Shown: positions 17,592 through 27,215 of the stretch, piece after piece
How the letters are laid out: each line of letters opens with the position of its first letter
Position numbering within the stretch: position 1 is the stretch's first letter
Assembly (NCBI GenBank): GCA_050248735.1
Contig: JBFWRU010000001.1
Location: 124,001 to 188,000 of the forward strand
DNA from: JACKFE01 sp050248735
Lineage (GTDB): Bacteria; Nitrospirota; Nitrospiria; Nitrospirales; UBA8639
DNA length: 64,000 nt
Direction: 5' to 3'
The notes under the pieces: model-generated
What the model was told of the DNA's origin: nothing
Database searches by the model: none
The model's input: the letters and a program-made list of their open reading frames with translations, nothing else
Made by a program: the position numbers and the translations under genes

Positions 17592-18530
17592 TTGAAAATA
17601 TTTCTGTCTAATCCCAGAGGGTTCTGTGCCGGTGTAGATCGTGCGATAGAAATCGTCGATTTATCACTGAAAACCTATGGAGCACCGATTTATGTCAGGC
17701 ATGAAATCGTGCATAGCCGGCATGTGGTCGCCTCTTTGCGCGATAAGGGCGCCATTTTTGTTGAAGAACTGGGAGAAGTGCCGGACGGGGCCATCGTGAT
17801 TTTTAGTGCTCACGGGGTTGCCAAAAGCGTCTGGGAAGAAGCCAAGCGAAGGAATTTGAAAATCATTGATGCCACCTGTCCCTTGGTCATCAAGGTCCAT
17901 AATGAGGTGAACCGGGATTATACCAACCAGTATGAACTGATCCTGATCGGCCATGCCGGACATCCTGAGGTGGTCGGCACGTTGGGTCAGGTGCCTGATA
18001 AGTTCCACCTGGTGTCTTCCGTGGAAGATGTCGAGGTCTTGCAAGTGGAAAATCCCCTTCATTTGTCCTATGTGACCCAGACGACCCTCAGCGTGGACGA
18101 GTGTCGGGATATTGTGGAGGCTCTCCATCGACGGTTCCCGGGAATCAAAGGCCCACACCAAGAAGATATTTGCTATGCCACCCAAAATCGGCAAAATGCG
18201 GTGAAGGAGCTGTCCCAGCATGTCGATGTAATTTTGGTGATTGGATCCCCGAATAGCTCGAATTCCAATCGTTTAAAGGAGTTGGGTGAACGGTGTGGGA
18301 TTCCCTCCTATCTGATTGATTCGTATAAAGATATCAAGCCAGAGTGGTTGGAGGGAGTTCGCGCGGTGGGAATTGCTGCTGGAGCTTCGGCCCCGGAAGT
18401 ACTGGTGACTCAAGTGGTGAAGTTTTTAAAAGAACAGGGTGCCGATTCCCTTGAGGAACTCACCGTCGTGGAGGAAGACGTGGAATTTCTTCTCCCGAAA
18501 GAATTGTTAATGGCCAAGGGTAGGCCCTAA
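17592..18530 (+). CDS. ispH: 4-hydroxy-3-methylbut-2-enyl diphosphate reductase (IspH/LytB)
   Basis: IspH makes IPP and DMAPP in the last step of the MEP isoprenoid pathway using a [4Fe-4S] cluster. Its three cluster cysteines are present: Cys12 (PRGFCAGVDRAIE), Cys96 (DATCPLV) and Cys194 (EDICYATQNRQ). The TTG at 17592 is chosen as start because GAGGGAGG sits just upstream and MKIFLSNPRGFCAG matches the family N-terminus; an earlier TTG at 17577 would place residues before the usual start. The C-terminal GIAAGASAPEVLV motif is normal. The gene is monocistronic. Confidence 0.95.
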   Translation: MKIFLSNPRGFCAGVDRAIEIVDLSLKTYGAPIYVRHEIVHSRHVVASLRDKGAIFVEELGEVPDGAIVIFSAHGVAKSVWEEAKRRNLKIIDATCPLVIKVHNEVNRDYTNQYELILIGHAGHPEVVGTLGQVPDKFHLVSSVEDVEVLQVENPLHLSYVTQTTLSVDECRDIVEALHRRFPGIKGPHQEDICYATQNRQNAVKELSQHVDVILVIGSPNSSNSNRLKELGERCGIPSYLIDSYKDIKPEWLEGVRAVGIAAGASAPEVLVTQVVKFLKEQGADSLEELTVVEEDVEFLLPKELLMAKGRP

Positions 18531-18810
18531 ACATGTCATTTATGTCCGCCTCACTATTGTAAAATCTTTACCCTCCTACCTTTAATTACAAAACATCCCG
18601 AGAAGTCCGACCTCAAGTCTAGTTCGGGTTTCAATTGTTGACTCCGCTTTACCTGCAAGCCAAAAAGCGCGAAATGACGATCTTTACAATATGTTGAATG
18701 TAGCCTTGGTATGGCCTACTGCATTTTGTGTGTTTTTTTGATATTTAGCACTTATTATGGTAAAGATTAGCCTTCCATCCTTTGCCATTCCACTGTTTTG
18801 AGGAGGTCGT

Positions 18811-21800
18811 ATGTATCTGCGAACTCTGGTCGTCAATGGGTTTAAGTCATTTGTGGAAACCAAACTGGATTTTCCTAAGGGGATTACCGCAGTGGTTGGA
18901 CCCAATGGCACCGGTAAGAGCAATATTGTCGATGCCATTCTCTGGGCGATGGGTGAACAGAGTGTCAAAAGCTTGCGAAGTGAACGCATGGAAGATGTCA
19001 TCTTCAATGGCACGGAACAGCGGAAACCTCTTGGGATGGTGGAAGCTTCCTTGGTGTTTTCCGATGTCTCGCCACGTGACCTGGAGCCCATTTCCGCCAT
19101 TTTAGAGGATCTCGAACAACCGACCGAGGTTATGCTGACCCGGCGGCTTTTCCGGGATGGAGAAAGTGAATATTTGTTAAATAAAATCCCCTGCCGGTTG
19201 AAGGATATACGCGGGTTTTTGTGGAATGTGCGTGCGGGAACACGCGGCCAATCGGTAATCGAGCAGGGCAACATTGAACAGTTATTGAATGCCTCTCCCC
19301 AGGAACGCCGGGAATTTATCGAGGGGACGGCCGGAATAATCCGGTATAAAAAACAAAAGGCCGAAGCCCTTAGGAAATTGGAAGGAACAGAAAATAACCT
19401 GTTGCGGGTCAGGGATATCCTGGGTGAAGTTCGGCAGCAATTGAAGACCCTCAACCGTCAGGCCAAACAGGCTGAGGAATATCAAAACCTGCAGCGTGAA
19501 GCTCGCGAATTGGAAGTCCAGATTCTTTCTTTGGATTTTCGAAGATTGTTTTACCAGCAGCAAGGGTTTGAAGCCGAATTACAGGAGTCTGAAAACCAGG
19601 AATTGGCATGCGTGGCGGAAGAGGCTCGTTTCGCGGCCGAACGAGAGGAACACCAATTGGCCTTATCGGCCACCGGAGAAGCTCTGGCCGAGACGCAGGA
19701 ACAGCTACGGGATGTTGATCGCCGGTTATCCCAAGGCTTGACCACTATTCAGGTAGAGCGTCACCGTTTGGAACAATTGGGACAACAGCATGAGCAGGTT
19801 ATGGAGGATCGACGTCGTCTGGAGGGGGAGTCGCAATCGGCCCAGGAAATTCTGGCGACGGTGAGAGAACGGATGGCTCAAATTCGTTGTGAAATCGAAA
19901 GTATTTCTTCTTCGGTGGCGGAAGGGGATGAAAAAATGGCGGTTCTGGTGGCGCGTCGAAAGGACACCGCCGAGGTTGCGGAACGAGGGCGGGAAAAAAT
20001 ATTAGGATTGGCCGTGGAACAGACAAATATGGAAAACCGCTTGCAAGCGGCGGTAACCGGGCAGCATGCCTTGCAACGTCGTCTGGAACGACTGGCTTCG
20101 GATGTTCTTCAATCCCAGACTGACCAGGCCAAGCTTCATGCCGAAGGCGAAACGCTACTTCAACAACGGGTAGCCCTGGAAGAGCAACTGGAACTTCTTA
20201 AGAGAAGTCAAGAAGAATTGGAGGTGACATTACAAAGTCACCGTGAGTCACGCGAGGACATTGATGAGAAATTATTGGAATTGCAGACCCAGATGGCCGG
20301 GACGGATTCTGAATGGCGTGCGCTTCAGGGGATTTTTCATGAAGAACTGGGCTATGGGTCGGAATCTGCCGATTCCGAATCTTCCGTGCGGGGAAATTGT
20401 TCGGCCATTCAAGCGGCTTTGGCTGAACGGATGGAAGTGCCCGAGAATGTGGAGAAAGCCATTGAAGCGGCATTGGGCAGGCAATTGCGAGCCTGGCTTG
20501 TTCAATCTCCTTACGAGGCCGAGCAAACCATCGGGCAGTTCAAGCAGCACCGGTTGGGCCGAGGGAGCTTTATCCCTTTGAATCTTCATCAGGTATCAGG
20601 GGCCGGTCAGCCTGGGTGGTGGTCGGCCATCCAATCAGACCCCAGGGTGAAAGGGCTGGCCGTGGAACGGGTGCAGGTCGATGAATCCTTGCGGGGAGTC
20701 GTGTGTTCATTATTGGGGGAAACGGTCATTGTGGAAACGTTGGCCGGGGCGTTGGCGTTGATGGAGACCCATCAATGGTTTATGGGCCAGGGCCCTTTAA
20801 TCGCGACGTTAGATGGGGAATTGGTCTATTCCTCAGGAGTTATTGTTGGTGGCTCGGACAATGAATCTGGCGGATTATTGCATCGACGTCGGGAAATCTT
20901 GGAATTGGAGCAACGGCTGCAGAATCTTTCACTGGAAGTGGAAGCGGTCAAACTCAAAAGAAAAGATTTGTGTGAAAACATCGAATCCGTCTCTCGGCAG
21001 ATTGAAGACGCCACGTCGGTGATTCGTGAAACCGAGATTCAATGGGTAACGGTCAAAAGAGAAGGAGCTTCGCGGGAACAGGCTCTGCCGGAGTTGCTGA
21101 AAAAAATGCAAATCCTTGGCCATGAACAGGAGACCGAAGGGATTGAACTCGCACGGATGCAACAGGAAGAGGAGGATCTGCGTCAACGGCTGACCGGTCT
21201 GGAAGAAATCCGAGCACAAGAGGATCGTAGCCTTCGAGAGGGGTTGGCCTCCCTGGAATCCCTGAATTTGGAATATCAATCATTGGTTGATAGCGTGAAT
21301 GAGATACGGGTGAATTATCAAACGTTAAAAACCCGTTGGGATCATGAACAAGGGCAGGTAGAGCGGATCGAGCGGGAAGAGGATAATCGGAAAAATCGGT
21401 TGGTTCAACTTGATCAGCAGTTAGAGCAACTCTTCCTCACGAGCCGGAAGAGCCAGGATGAGCGTCTGAAAGCCGAGGAGTTGGTGGAATGGTTGCAGGA
21501 GAAGCAGAATGAACTGGCTGAAGAGTTACGGGAACGTCAAAACCGTCATGCTGACATCACGCAGCAGGTTAAGCAATGCGAGAAGTTGATGGCGGATTCC
21601 AGAGATTCTCTCTCCAAAATATTTAAAGCCCGGGTTCCGATCGAAAGTCATCTGGCTGAAGTCCGGACGAAATTGCAAGGGGTCAGGGAGACACTGGAGT
21701 TGACCTATGAAATGGTCACGGATGATTTAGTGAATCTTGAGAGTGATGAAATCGTTCAGGGAGAGGAATCGGTTCCTACTGCCGGGAACATGGCTTCTCC

Positions 21801-22485
21801 TGAGGCCTGGCGAGAACAGCTGCAACAGATTCGAAAACGGCTGGAACGGATCGGGCCGATCAATTTGGCCGCGATCGAAGAGCATCAACAGTTGGAAGAG
21901 CGGTATCAATTTTTGTTGGCGCAGGAAAACGATTTGGCCAATTCGATTCAGTCACTCCAGGAAATTATTCAACGACTAAACCATACGACCAATCGCTTAT
22001 TCGAGGAGACCTTCCAGGAGCTGCAGGTGAAATTCAGTGAAGTCTTTTCCGCGTTGTTTGCCGGTGGTCGCGCGGAATTAGTTTTGGTTGAGGAGACCGT
22101 GGAGGGGGCTGATGGAGAGGTCACCCATCTGGAGCCTGGGGTCGATATCGTGGCTCAACCACCGGGAAAGCGGTTGAAAAATCTCAGTATGCTTTCAGGT
22201 GGGGAAAAAACCTTGACGGTCATGGCGTTGTTGTTTGCCAGTTTTTTGATTCGTCCCAGTCCCTTTTGTGTATTGGATGAGGTCGATGCTCCTCTGGATG
22301 AAAATAACGTAGTCCGGTTCGGGCAATTCCTTCGGCAAATGGCCGACTGCTCGCAGTTTGTATTGATTACCCATAACAAGCGGTCCATGGAAATTGCCGA
22401 CTCGCTATTTGGGGTGACAATGGAGGAGCCTGGAGTGTCTAAGCTGGTTTCAGTCCGTTTACAGGATCTTCAAGAGGTGGGATAG
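18811..22485 (+). CDS. smc: Chromosome segregation protein SMC
   Basis: SMC organises and segregates the chromosome as a dimeric ATPase with ScpA and ScpB. The 1224 residues show the full layout: head part with Walker A GPNGTGKS at 30-37, a long coiled coil, a hinge around 520-680, a second coiled coil and a C-terminal head. The head has the signature MLSGGEKTLTVMALL near 1130 and Walker B FCVLDEVDAPLDE near 1155. GAGGAGG precedes the ATG. No scpAB genes are next to it. A strong hairpin terminator follows. Confidence 0.95.
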   Translation: MYLRTLVVNGFKSFVETKLDFPKGITAVVGPNGTGKSNIVDAILWAMGEQSVKSLRSERMEDVIFNGTEQRKPLGMVEASLVFSDVSPRDLEPISAILEDLEQPTEVMLTRRLFRDGESEYLLNKIPCRLKDIRGFLWNVRAGTRGQSVIEQGNIEQLLNASPQERREFIEGTAGIIRYKKQKAEALRKLEGTENNLLRVRDILGEVRQQLKTLNRQAKQAEEYQNLQREARELEVQILSLDFRRLFYQQQGFEAELQESENQELACVAEEARFAAEREEHQLALSATGEALAETQEQLRDVDRRLSQGLTTIQVERHRLEQLGQQHEQVMEDRRRLEGESQSAQEILATVRERMAQIRCEIESISSSVAEGDEKMAVLVARRKDTAEVAERGREKILGLAVEQTNMENRLQAAVTGQHALQRRLERLASDVLQSQTDQAKLHAEGETLLQQRVALEEQLELLKRSQEELEVTLQSHRESREDIDEKLLELQTQMAGTDSEWRALQGIFHEELGYGSESADSESSVRGNCSAIQAALAERMEVPENVEKAIEAALGRQLRAWLVQSPYEAEQTIGQFKQHRLGRGSFIPLNLHQVSGAGQPGWWSAIQSDPRVKGLAVERVQVDESLRGVVCSLLGETVIVETLAGALALMETHQWFMGQGPLIATLDGELVYSSGVIVGGSDNESGGLLHRRREILELEQRLQNLSLEVEAVKLKRKDLCENIESVSRQIEDATSVIRETEIQWVTVKREGASREQALPELLKKMQILGHEQETEGIELARMQQEEEDLRQRLTGLEEIRAQEDRSLREGLASLESLNLEYQSLVDSVNEIRVNYQTLKTRWDHEQGQVERIEREEDNRKNRLVQLDQQLEQLFLTSRKSQDERLKAEELVEWLQEKQNELAEELRERQNRHADITQQVKQCEKLMADSRDSLSKIFKARVPIESHLAEVRTKLQGVRETLELTYEMVTDDLVNLESDEIVQGEESVPTAGNMASPEAWREQLQQIRKRLERIGPINLAAIEEHQQLEERYQFLLAQENDLANSIQSLQEIIQRLNHTTNRLFEETFQELQVKFSEVFSALFAGGRAELVLVEETVEGADGEVTHLEPGVDIVAQPPGKRLKNLSMLSGGEKTLTVMALLFASFLIRPSPFCVLDEVDAPLDENNVVRFGQFLRQMADCSQFVLITHNKRSMEIADSLFGVTMEEPGVSKLVSVRLQDLQEVG

Positions 22486-22513
22486 ATTTCCTGAAGTCCG
22501 GCTGAAGAGATAG

Positions 22514-22555
22514 AAAAAGCCCCTTCCTTTCGTTGAAAAGGAAGGGGCTTTTTTT
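22514..22555. terminator. Strong intrinsic terminator between smc and ferredoxin gene
   Basis: A perfect 13-base stem (22518-22530 with 22537-22549) encloses a short loop. It is flanked by five A on the left and seven T on the right. It can end transcription of smc on the plus strand and, less strongly, of the convergent ferredoxin gene. Confidence 0.9.
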
Positions 22556-22581
22556 GATAAAAAATTTTGGCGTTGTATGAA

Positions 22582-22929
22582 CTAATTGCGAACGCCACTC
22601 CAGACTTTGGCCGCGTCGATTTCTTTGTCCGGATTCAGTTCTTTGGCCTTGTTCAGGAGGACCTCTGTCGTCTCAGGGATGGCCGGGTCAGGTATGCAGC
22701 AATCATCAACCGGGCACACAGCCGCACATTGCGGCTCGTCGAAGTGACCGACGCATTCGGTGCATCGCTCATAGGTAATGACATACACGGTATCTCCATC
22801 ACCCTGACCTTCGCCCACTTGATGGCCTTTTTCCTCCGCCGCACTCCGCGTTTCAAAAATGGCTTCGTTAGGGCATTCCGGGAGGCAAGCTCCGCAATTA
22901 ATGCATTCTTCAGTAATCAGTAACGACAT
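22582..22929 (-). CDS. 2[4Fe-4S] ferredoxin of the YfhL/Allochromatium type
   Basis: The 115-residue protein binds two [4Fe-4S] clusters for low-potential electron transfer. The first motif uses cysteines 9, 12, 15 and 19 (CINCGACLPECP). The second has Cys56 and 59, then an eight-residue insertion (VGHFDEPQ) before Cys68, and Cys72. The insertion is typical of Allochromatium-type ferredoxins. There is also a Gly/Glu-rich insert between the clusters (about 30-48) and extra cysteines 77 and 78. A GGAGG-type ribosome site precedes the ATG. It stands alone; partners cannot be named. Confidence 0.9.
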   Translation of the reverse strand: MSLLITEECINCGACLPECPNEAIFETRSAAEEKGHQVGEGQGDGDTVYVITYERCTECVGHFDEPQCAAVCPVDDCCIPDPAIPETTEVLLNKAKELNPDKEIDAAKVWSGVRN

Positions 22930-23305
22930 GATTCGAGTTCCTCCTTATCCACTAATAAAAAGGGAATTTCTGTTGGCTCGCGCCCTTCAGAAGAGTTTTT
23001 CTCAACTAGAACGATGGTGCTTCAGACTATGACCTTAGAAGGGCATTCTACCGATTGAAATTTCAGGCCGTCAACGGCACAGAAGACCTAGGAATAAGCC
23101 ATTTGGTCTGGTCAGCCTCAAAAGGAACGGGAATGGCAATTCAGCGAATATGCCCAGTCGAGGATGGTAGGGTTTTACCCTAAAGCGTGTTATGCTGAGT
23201 TTTTCGTCAGCCTCATTCATTTTCATGGTTCGAGCTGAGACCTCTAAATAGAAATCGTGATCTTTTTCTCAAATTTCACCTAACGGAAAAACTCCCTTCG
23301 CCGGT
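22930..23305. other. Intergenic region, no gene seen
   Basis: This 376-base gap separates the divergent ferredoxin and permease genes. No reading frame with family character or clear RNA structure is visible. The promoters of both genes should lie here, but no box is convincing enough to assign. Confidence 0.5.
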
Positions 23306-24262
23306 ATGGCTTCCACAAAGTTGTCCGTCAGTGCCTCCTATCTGTCTTTAACGTGTGCCGCTATGGTGTGGGGCGGATCGGTGGTGGCCCAAAAAGTCGC
23401 TCTTGGTCCTTTTTCTCCGGTAGAAACCTCCGTATTTCGTGGTCTGGGAGCCTTGGCCATCCTCATCCCTTTGTGGTTGTGGACGGAGGGAGCCTTTGTC
23501 TTTTCCAAACAGGATTGGAAAACGTTTTTTGTTTTAGGATTAGGGGTGCTAGGAAACCATCTTCTGATTCTGTTTGGTTTGCAATTTATCGGTGCCGGAG
23601 CGGCGGGTGTCATTATTGGGGCCAGCCCGGCTATTACGGCTTTTTTGTCCTCGCTCATTCTTAAGGACATCTCCCTGCGGGTCATCTGGGTGGGATGCCT
23701 GGTCTCGTTTGTCGGAGTCCTGTTCATCACCGGGAGAAGCGGCATTGAAGGCGTGGGCTCCAATCCACTGTTGGGTGGAGGGCTGGTGCTTTCGGGTCTC
23801 GTTTGTTGGGCACTGTATACCATTGGGTGCCGAAGGACGATGGAACGGTTTTCGCCTCTGGCCGTAACCTGGATGACGTTATCGGTATCGTTGATATTCG
23901 AAGTTCCTCTTCTGCTTATCAATCACAAAGTGCTGGAGTCAGGACTTGAAGTCGTTCCGTTGTCCGGCTGGGTCGCGCTGCTGTACGTCATGGTGTTTGC
24001 CACCGCTGTGGGCCAGCAAGCCTGGCTCTATGGCGTGGAAGGGGTTGGTCCTTCCCGTGCAGGAATATTTGGGAATTTAATTCCCGTGTCTGCCTTACTT
24101 TTTTCATTCATGATTTTGGGGGAACCGGTTGGCTTCAGGGAATTAACTGGGATAGGATTGATTGTCTTTGGCGTGTGGCTGGTGGATCGCCAATCCCGTG
24201 AGGAACTTGGTCGCATCACCCCTCCCCAGGTAGAGATTTTAGAAGAAAGAGAGAAAACCTGA
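23306..24262 (+). CDS. EamA/DMT-family permease
   Basis: The 318-residue protein has about ten membrane helices arranged as two EamA repeats, the pattern of the drug/metabolite transporter superfamily. Typical pieces are MVWGGSVVAQKVAL near the start, GASPAITAFLSSLIL at the end of the first repeat and LIPVSALLFSFMILGEPV in the second. A charged tail follows. Substrates in this family include amino acids, nucleosides and metabolites, and none can be chosen here. Its TGA overlaps the ATG of the next gene, so the two are probably co-expressed. Confidence 0.85.
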   Translation: MASTKLSVSASYLSLTCAAMVWGGSVVAQKVALGPFSPVETSVFRGLGALAILIPLWLWTEGAFVFSKQDWKTFFVLGLGVLGNHLLILFGLQFIGAGAAGVIIGASPAITAFLSSLILKDISLRVIWVGCLVSFVGVLFITGRSGIEGVGSNPLLGGGLVLSGLVCWALYTIGCRRTMERFSPLAVTWMTLSVSLIFEVPLLLINHKVLESGLEVVPLSGWVALLYVMVFATAVGQQAWLYGVEGVGPSRAGIFGNLIPVSALLFSFMILGEPVGFRELTGIGLIVFGVWLVDRQSREELGRITPPQVEILEEREKT

Positions 24263-24654
24263 TGTTGAAAGAACGAATCGAAGAGGTGACTAAACTCAAT
24301 GAACTATTTTATCGGGCCTTTGAAAGTTTGGATGTAGCCCTTATGGATAAAATCTGGGCGCATCAAGAATATGTCACCTGCATCCACCCTGGATGGAGCA
24401 TTCGAGTCGGGTGGCCGGCAGTGCGGGATTCTTGGGTGGTGATTTTCAATAACACCTTTTCAATGAAATTTGAATTGACGGAATTACAAGTGCAAGTGGC
24501 TGCCGATGTGGCCTGGGTTATTTGTACGGAGAATATTACCAGTCGGGTCGGCGAAGATCCCCAGAGTAGCCGCGTAGTGGCGACGAATTTATTTGAACGC
24601 ATCGGCGATGAATGGAAAATCATTCACCACCATGGCTCTCCGCTGATGGAGTAG
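24262..24654 (+). CDS. SnoaL-like/NTF2-fold protein
   Basis: This 130-residue protein has the shape of the NTF2-like superfamily (SnoaL_3/DUF4440-type): an N-terminal helix, FYRAFESLDVALMDKIW, then HPGWSIRVGWPAVRDSW and a C-terminal strand with WKIIHHHGSP. Proteins of this pattern bind small ligands or act as simple isomerases, but many have no known role. It is translationally coupled to the upstream permease (overlapping TGATG). The family assignment is firm, function is not. Confidence 0.8.
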   Translation: MLKERIEEVTKLNELFYRAFESLDVALMDKIWAHQEYVTCIHPGWSIRVGWPAVRDSWVVIFNNTFSMKFELTELQVQVAADVAWVICTENITSRVGEDPQSSRVVATNLFERIGDEWKIIHHHGSPLME

Positions 24655-24718
24655 GTGATGAAATGGGCTCGGTGACGTGGGGTTCCGGTGAGTCAAAAGG
24701 CCTGGCCCAAGGCTTGTG

Positions 24719-24940
24719 TTACGAGGCAGATGATGCGGTTACGGCTTTGGCCCATTCGTCAACTGTTGCGTCCCGCTCCTCCATAGGAAGCGCGCTATAT
24801 TTTTTGAACATTCCCAGGCCCCCTTTTTTCTTTCGCCAGCCCACAAAAAGAAGGAAGTGTTCCTTGCAGAGTGCCCGCGTTCCTGCGGGGGCATAGAGAG
24901 GCTCGGTACATCCACCTATTAAACACGATTCGGTACTCAT
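24719..24940 (-). CDS. Small Cys/His-containing protein
   Basis: This 73-residue protein is not recognised. Cys6, Cys11, Cys25 and His28 (SCLIGGC and ALCKEH) could bind zinc as a small finger. A basic and aromatic stretch (FVGWRKKKGG) follows and then an acidic, alpha-helical C-terminus. AAAGGGCG lies about ten bases upstream of the ATG at 24940, which supports translation. It is convergent with the SnoaL-like gene. A chance reading frame is possible, but the codon choice and Cys/His pattern favour a gene. Confidence 0.55.
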   Translation of the reverse strand: MSTESCLIGGCTEPLYAPAGTRALCKEHFLLFVGWRKKKGGLGMFKKYSALPMEERDATVDEWAKAVTASSAS

Positions 24941-25188
24941 CTTCTATCGCCCTTTCAAAGTGTATATGAATGACTTAACTTTTAATTTAATCGTTGAACC
25001 TGGTCAGTATGCCCAACAAAACCATCCGAAGGCAATGGGGAGATATTGAATACGTAAAAGTCAGGGCATCAAGCACGATTGCCTTGCTTTCCGTGATAGA
25101 TGAAGGGTATCGTTACCCTCTTTTGTGTTACGGAGGTCATGCAGCCTTTGTAAAAATAGACTGATTTTTATTTGAAAGGAGACGGAGA

Positions 25189-25662
25189 GTGTTGACTGCT
25201 AAAGATGTATTTGAAAAAGTCAGGGAGGCCGCATTGGGTGCCACAGATGCGGATGAACGGCCTCTGCAAATTGATTATGACGGACTTGAAAAGAAGATTG
25301 GACAGGCATTGAGTGGACGAAAAATCGATTTGCTTCATGTAAATCAATTTCTTCCGGAAGGATATGAGGATCAAGGCCGATTGAACGCAGTCCTTTGCAC
25401 ACAGGGTGGGGTGTTGTTTGATCTGGTGATCGGCGACAATTATTTCCGTTACGATATTTTTTCCTGTTCCGACCTGGATAAGATTCAAATGATTGACGGG
25501 ACCTGGGATAATACCGAAAATCGCACACAGGACGCCTTTTTGAGTTTACGATTGATGCATGGGGACGAGGCCCATATTTTGTTGGCCCTGAAAGATGAAC
25601 AACGTTCTTCCGTCTTTGACTTTGCCGCAAAAGTCGGAGAGGGACGTCATCCCGAAAAATAG
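25189..25662 (+). CDS. Hypothetical cytoplasmic protein
   Basis: I do not recognise a family. The product has 157 residues, no signal peptide and no membrane helix. It is acidic and mixed alpha/beta in look, with VLCTQGGVLFDLVIGDNYFRYDIFSC in the middle (strand-rich) and EAHILLALKDEQRSSVFDFAAKV at the end. AAGGAGACGGAGA precedes the GTG start, a strong ribosome site. A 7-base-pair hairpin overlaps its stop codon. It is convergent with the ygfZ-like gene and no neighbour suggests a role. Confidence 0.7.
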   Translation: MLTAKDVFEKVREAALGATDADERPLQIDYDGLEKKIGQALSGRKIDLLHVNQFLPEGYEDQGRLNAVLCTQGGVLFDLVIGDNYFRYDIFSCSDLDKIQMIDGTWDNTENRTQDAFLSLRLMHGDEAHILLALKDEQRSSVFDFAAKVGEGRHPEK

Positions 25663-25669
25663 CGGGATG
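25648..25669. terminator. Short perfect hairpin at convergent gene ends
   Basis: CATCCCG (25648-25654) pairs perfectly with CGGGATG (25663-25669) around an A-rich eight-base loop. It spans the stop codon of the upstream gene. No T tract follows on either strand, so it may be a weak terminator or a 3-prime stabilising hairpin. Confidence 0.35.
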
Positions 25670-25716
25670 AAATTGTGTGCTCGTGCAGGGTTTCCTGTCT
25701 AGGCAGCGGATTTTTT

Positions 25717-26817
25717 CTAAGAAGTCTTTTGGAATGGTAGGGTTGAAACGACTGCGGGGATTTTGATCCCATCTGTTTCGATTTCCAATGGTGTGGCGGG
25801 TTTGGTAAAGTCTCGAAGGGGAAAGCCCAGGGCAATGGGTTTTCCAAGAAGGGGAGAAAAGATTGCGCTGGATACCCAACCTACCTCGCGGGTCCCGGAA
25901 AAAATCTTGGATCCTCTCGCAGGAATTACCCGGTCAGGCGAGTCAATCACCAATCCAACCAGGCGACGTTTAATGGCCCCATAGGTGTCCATCCGAGCTA
26001 CCACCTCCTGTCCTGGGTAGCACCCTTTGGTCAGACTGAAGGTTTTCCCTTCCATGTTGGCCTCCGGGGGAACGATTTGTTCGTTGACCTCAACTCCCAA
26101 TCTGGGGATTCCAGCTTCGATTCGCAGCGTTTCCAACGTTCGGTATCCGAGAGGTGAGCCGCTCTCTTGTTGAACGGTTTTGAGAAGGAGTTCCCAAAGA
26201 GGGAAGAGTGCCTCTTTCGGCACAAATATCTCATAGTCTGGAGACCGGGTTTCTTGGGTTTTAGCCACGAATCCATTCAGGGCTTGAAACTCAAAAGGCA
26301 GACCATGTAAATGCTCCAGTCCACCCACATTGATAGCCAGGGCCTGTTGGATGACGGTATGGGCTTTGGGCCCTGTTACCAGGAAAATTCCCCACATGTC
26401 CATGCCATTGTGTATTCTGGCCTTGGTTCCATAAAGAAGGAATTTTTTGAGAGCTTGGTATGTTTGGTCGCCGACTTCCCCGACATCCTCCAAGAAAAGC
26501 GATTCTGGCCTCATATACACTCGAAAATACGAAAGGATTTTACCTTTATGGTTCATAAAGGTAGATAGGGTCCCCTGACCCGGTTGAAGGGGAAGGATAT
26601 CTTGACTGATGATACTCTGCAGCCATTTGATCCGGTCCTCCCCTGTGACCAAACAGGTGCCTCGATGGGACAGGTCGGCGATCCCGACTGTCTGGTGAGC
26701 GGCTTGGTATTCCGCATCCTGGTGGCCATAATGGGATGGGATTTCCCATTCCTCATTGATGACCTCAAATGTGGCGCCTGAAGCGTGGTGTCGGTCGTGG
26801 AGTGGTAAATGCTTCAT
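25717..26817 (-). CDS. YgfZ/GcvT-like folate-binding protein for iron-sulphur cluster assembly
   Basis: The 366-residue protein has the fold of the glycine-cleavage T-protein, with ADLSHRGTCLVTGEDR near 47-62 and a C-terminal barrel. The YgfZ signature KGCYPGQE at 264-271 is present. YgfZ/IBA57 proteins use tetrahydrofolate to help mature certain [4Fe-4S] enzymes. In this window ThiC, IspH, NadA and ferredoxins are likely beneficiaries. No other glycine-cleavage genes are near, supporting YgfZ over GcvT. The gene overlaps the upstream pseudo-receiver gene by four bases. Confidence 0.85.
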   Translation of the reverse strand: MKHLPLHDRHHASGATFEVINEEWEIPSHYGHQDAEYQAAHQTVGIADLSHRGTCLVTGEDRIKWLQSIISQDILPLQPGQGTLSTFMNHKGKILSYFRVYMRPESLFLEDVGEVGDQTYQALKKFLLYGTKARIHNGMDMWGIFLVTGPKAHTVIQQALAINVGGLEHLHGLPFEFQALNGFVAKTQETRSPDYEIFVPKEALFPLWELLLKTVQQESGSPLGYRTLETLRIEAGIPRLGVEVNEQIVPPEANMEGKTFSLTKGCYPGQEVVARMDTYGAIKRRLVGLVIDSPDRVIPARGSKIFSGTREVGWVSSAIFSPLLGKPIALGFPLRDFTKPATPLEIETDGIKIPAVVSTLPFQKTS

Positions 26818-27197
26818 GATGTGGGTGAGGAGATCAGTTCTTCCAGAAGCGCAAGTGTCCGCGCGGAAAATTCATTGCGGGAGACGATTTTATCGATGCC
26901 GAGATCTTTGGCCAATTTCCAGGTCGTGATTTCCTCATGGTTGGCAAAGGCCAGGATGGGAATATCTTGAGTCTGGGCGTTGGCTTTGACTTCACGTAAC
27001 CAATCCGGGACGTTCAAGCGGTCATCATTCATATTGGCAATGATGGCCTTTGGGGGTTGGTCTCCCATTTTACTCATCCAATCATCCGTGCTCCGTAACC
27101 GTTCAAGGGTATAGCCTTGAGGACGAAAGGCATCACGGATTTTCGTATAAAAGAATATATCGCTGACCGCGACAAGTAATGTCTGAGGGGTCGTCAT
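26814..27197 (-). CDS. Degenerate response-regulator receiver (CheY-like) protein
   Basis: The 127-residue protein has the alternating strand-helix layout of receiver domains, starting TLLVAVSDIFFYTKIRDAF. The phospho-acceptor strand reads KAIIANMNDDRL, so the usual Asp is replaced by Asn or shifted. The acidic pair at the end of strand one is reduced to one Asp. It is therefore probably a pseudo-receiver that works by protein contact rather than phosphorylation. It has no output domain and no kinase is nearby. Its end overlaps the YgfZ-like gene (ATGA), suggesting coupled expression. Confidence 0.7.
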   Translation of the reverse strand: MTTPQTLLVAVSDIFFYTKIRDAFRPQGYTLERLRSTDDWMSKMGDQPPKAIIANMNDDRLNVPDWLREVKANAQTQDIPILAFANHEEITTWKLAKDLGIDKIVSRNEFSARTLALLEELISSPTS

Positions 27198-27215
27198 TCC
27201 GGTTCTCCAAATTCC

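Noticed and set aside
18684..19454. Minus-strand open frame of 256 codons at the start of smc
   Set aside because: The sequence is rich in Arg and Ser as typical for antisense of coding DNA, and smc has its Walker A motif in the same place.
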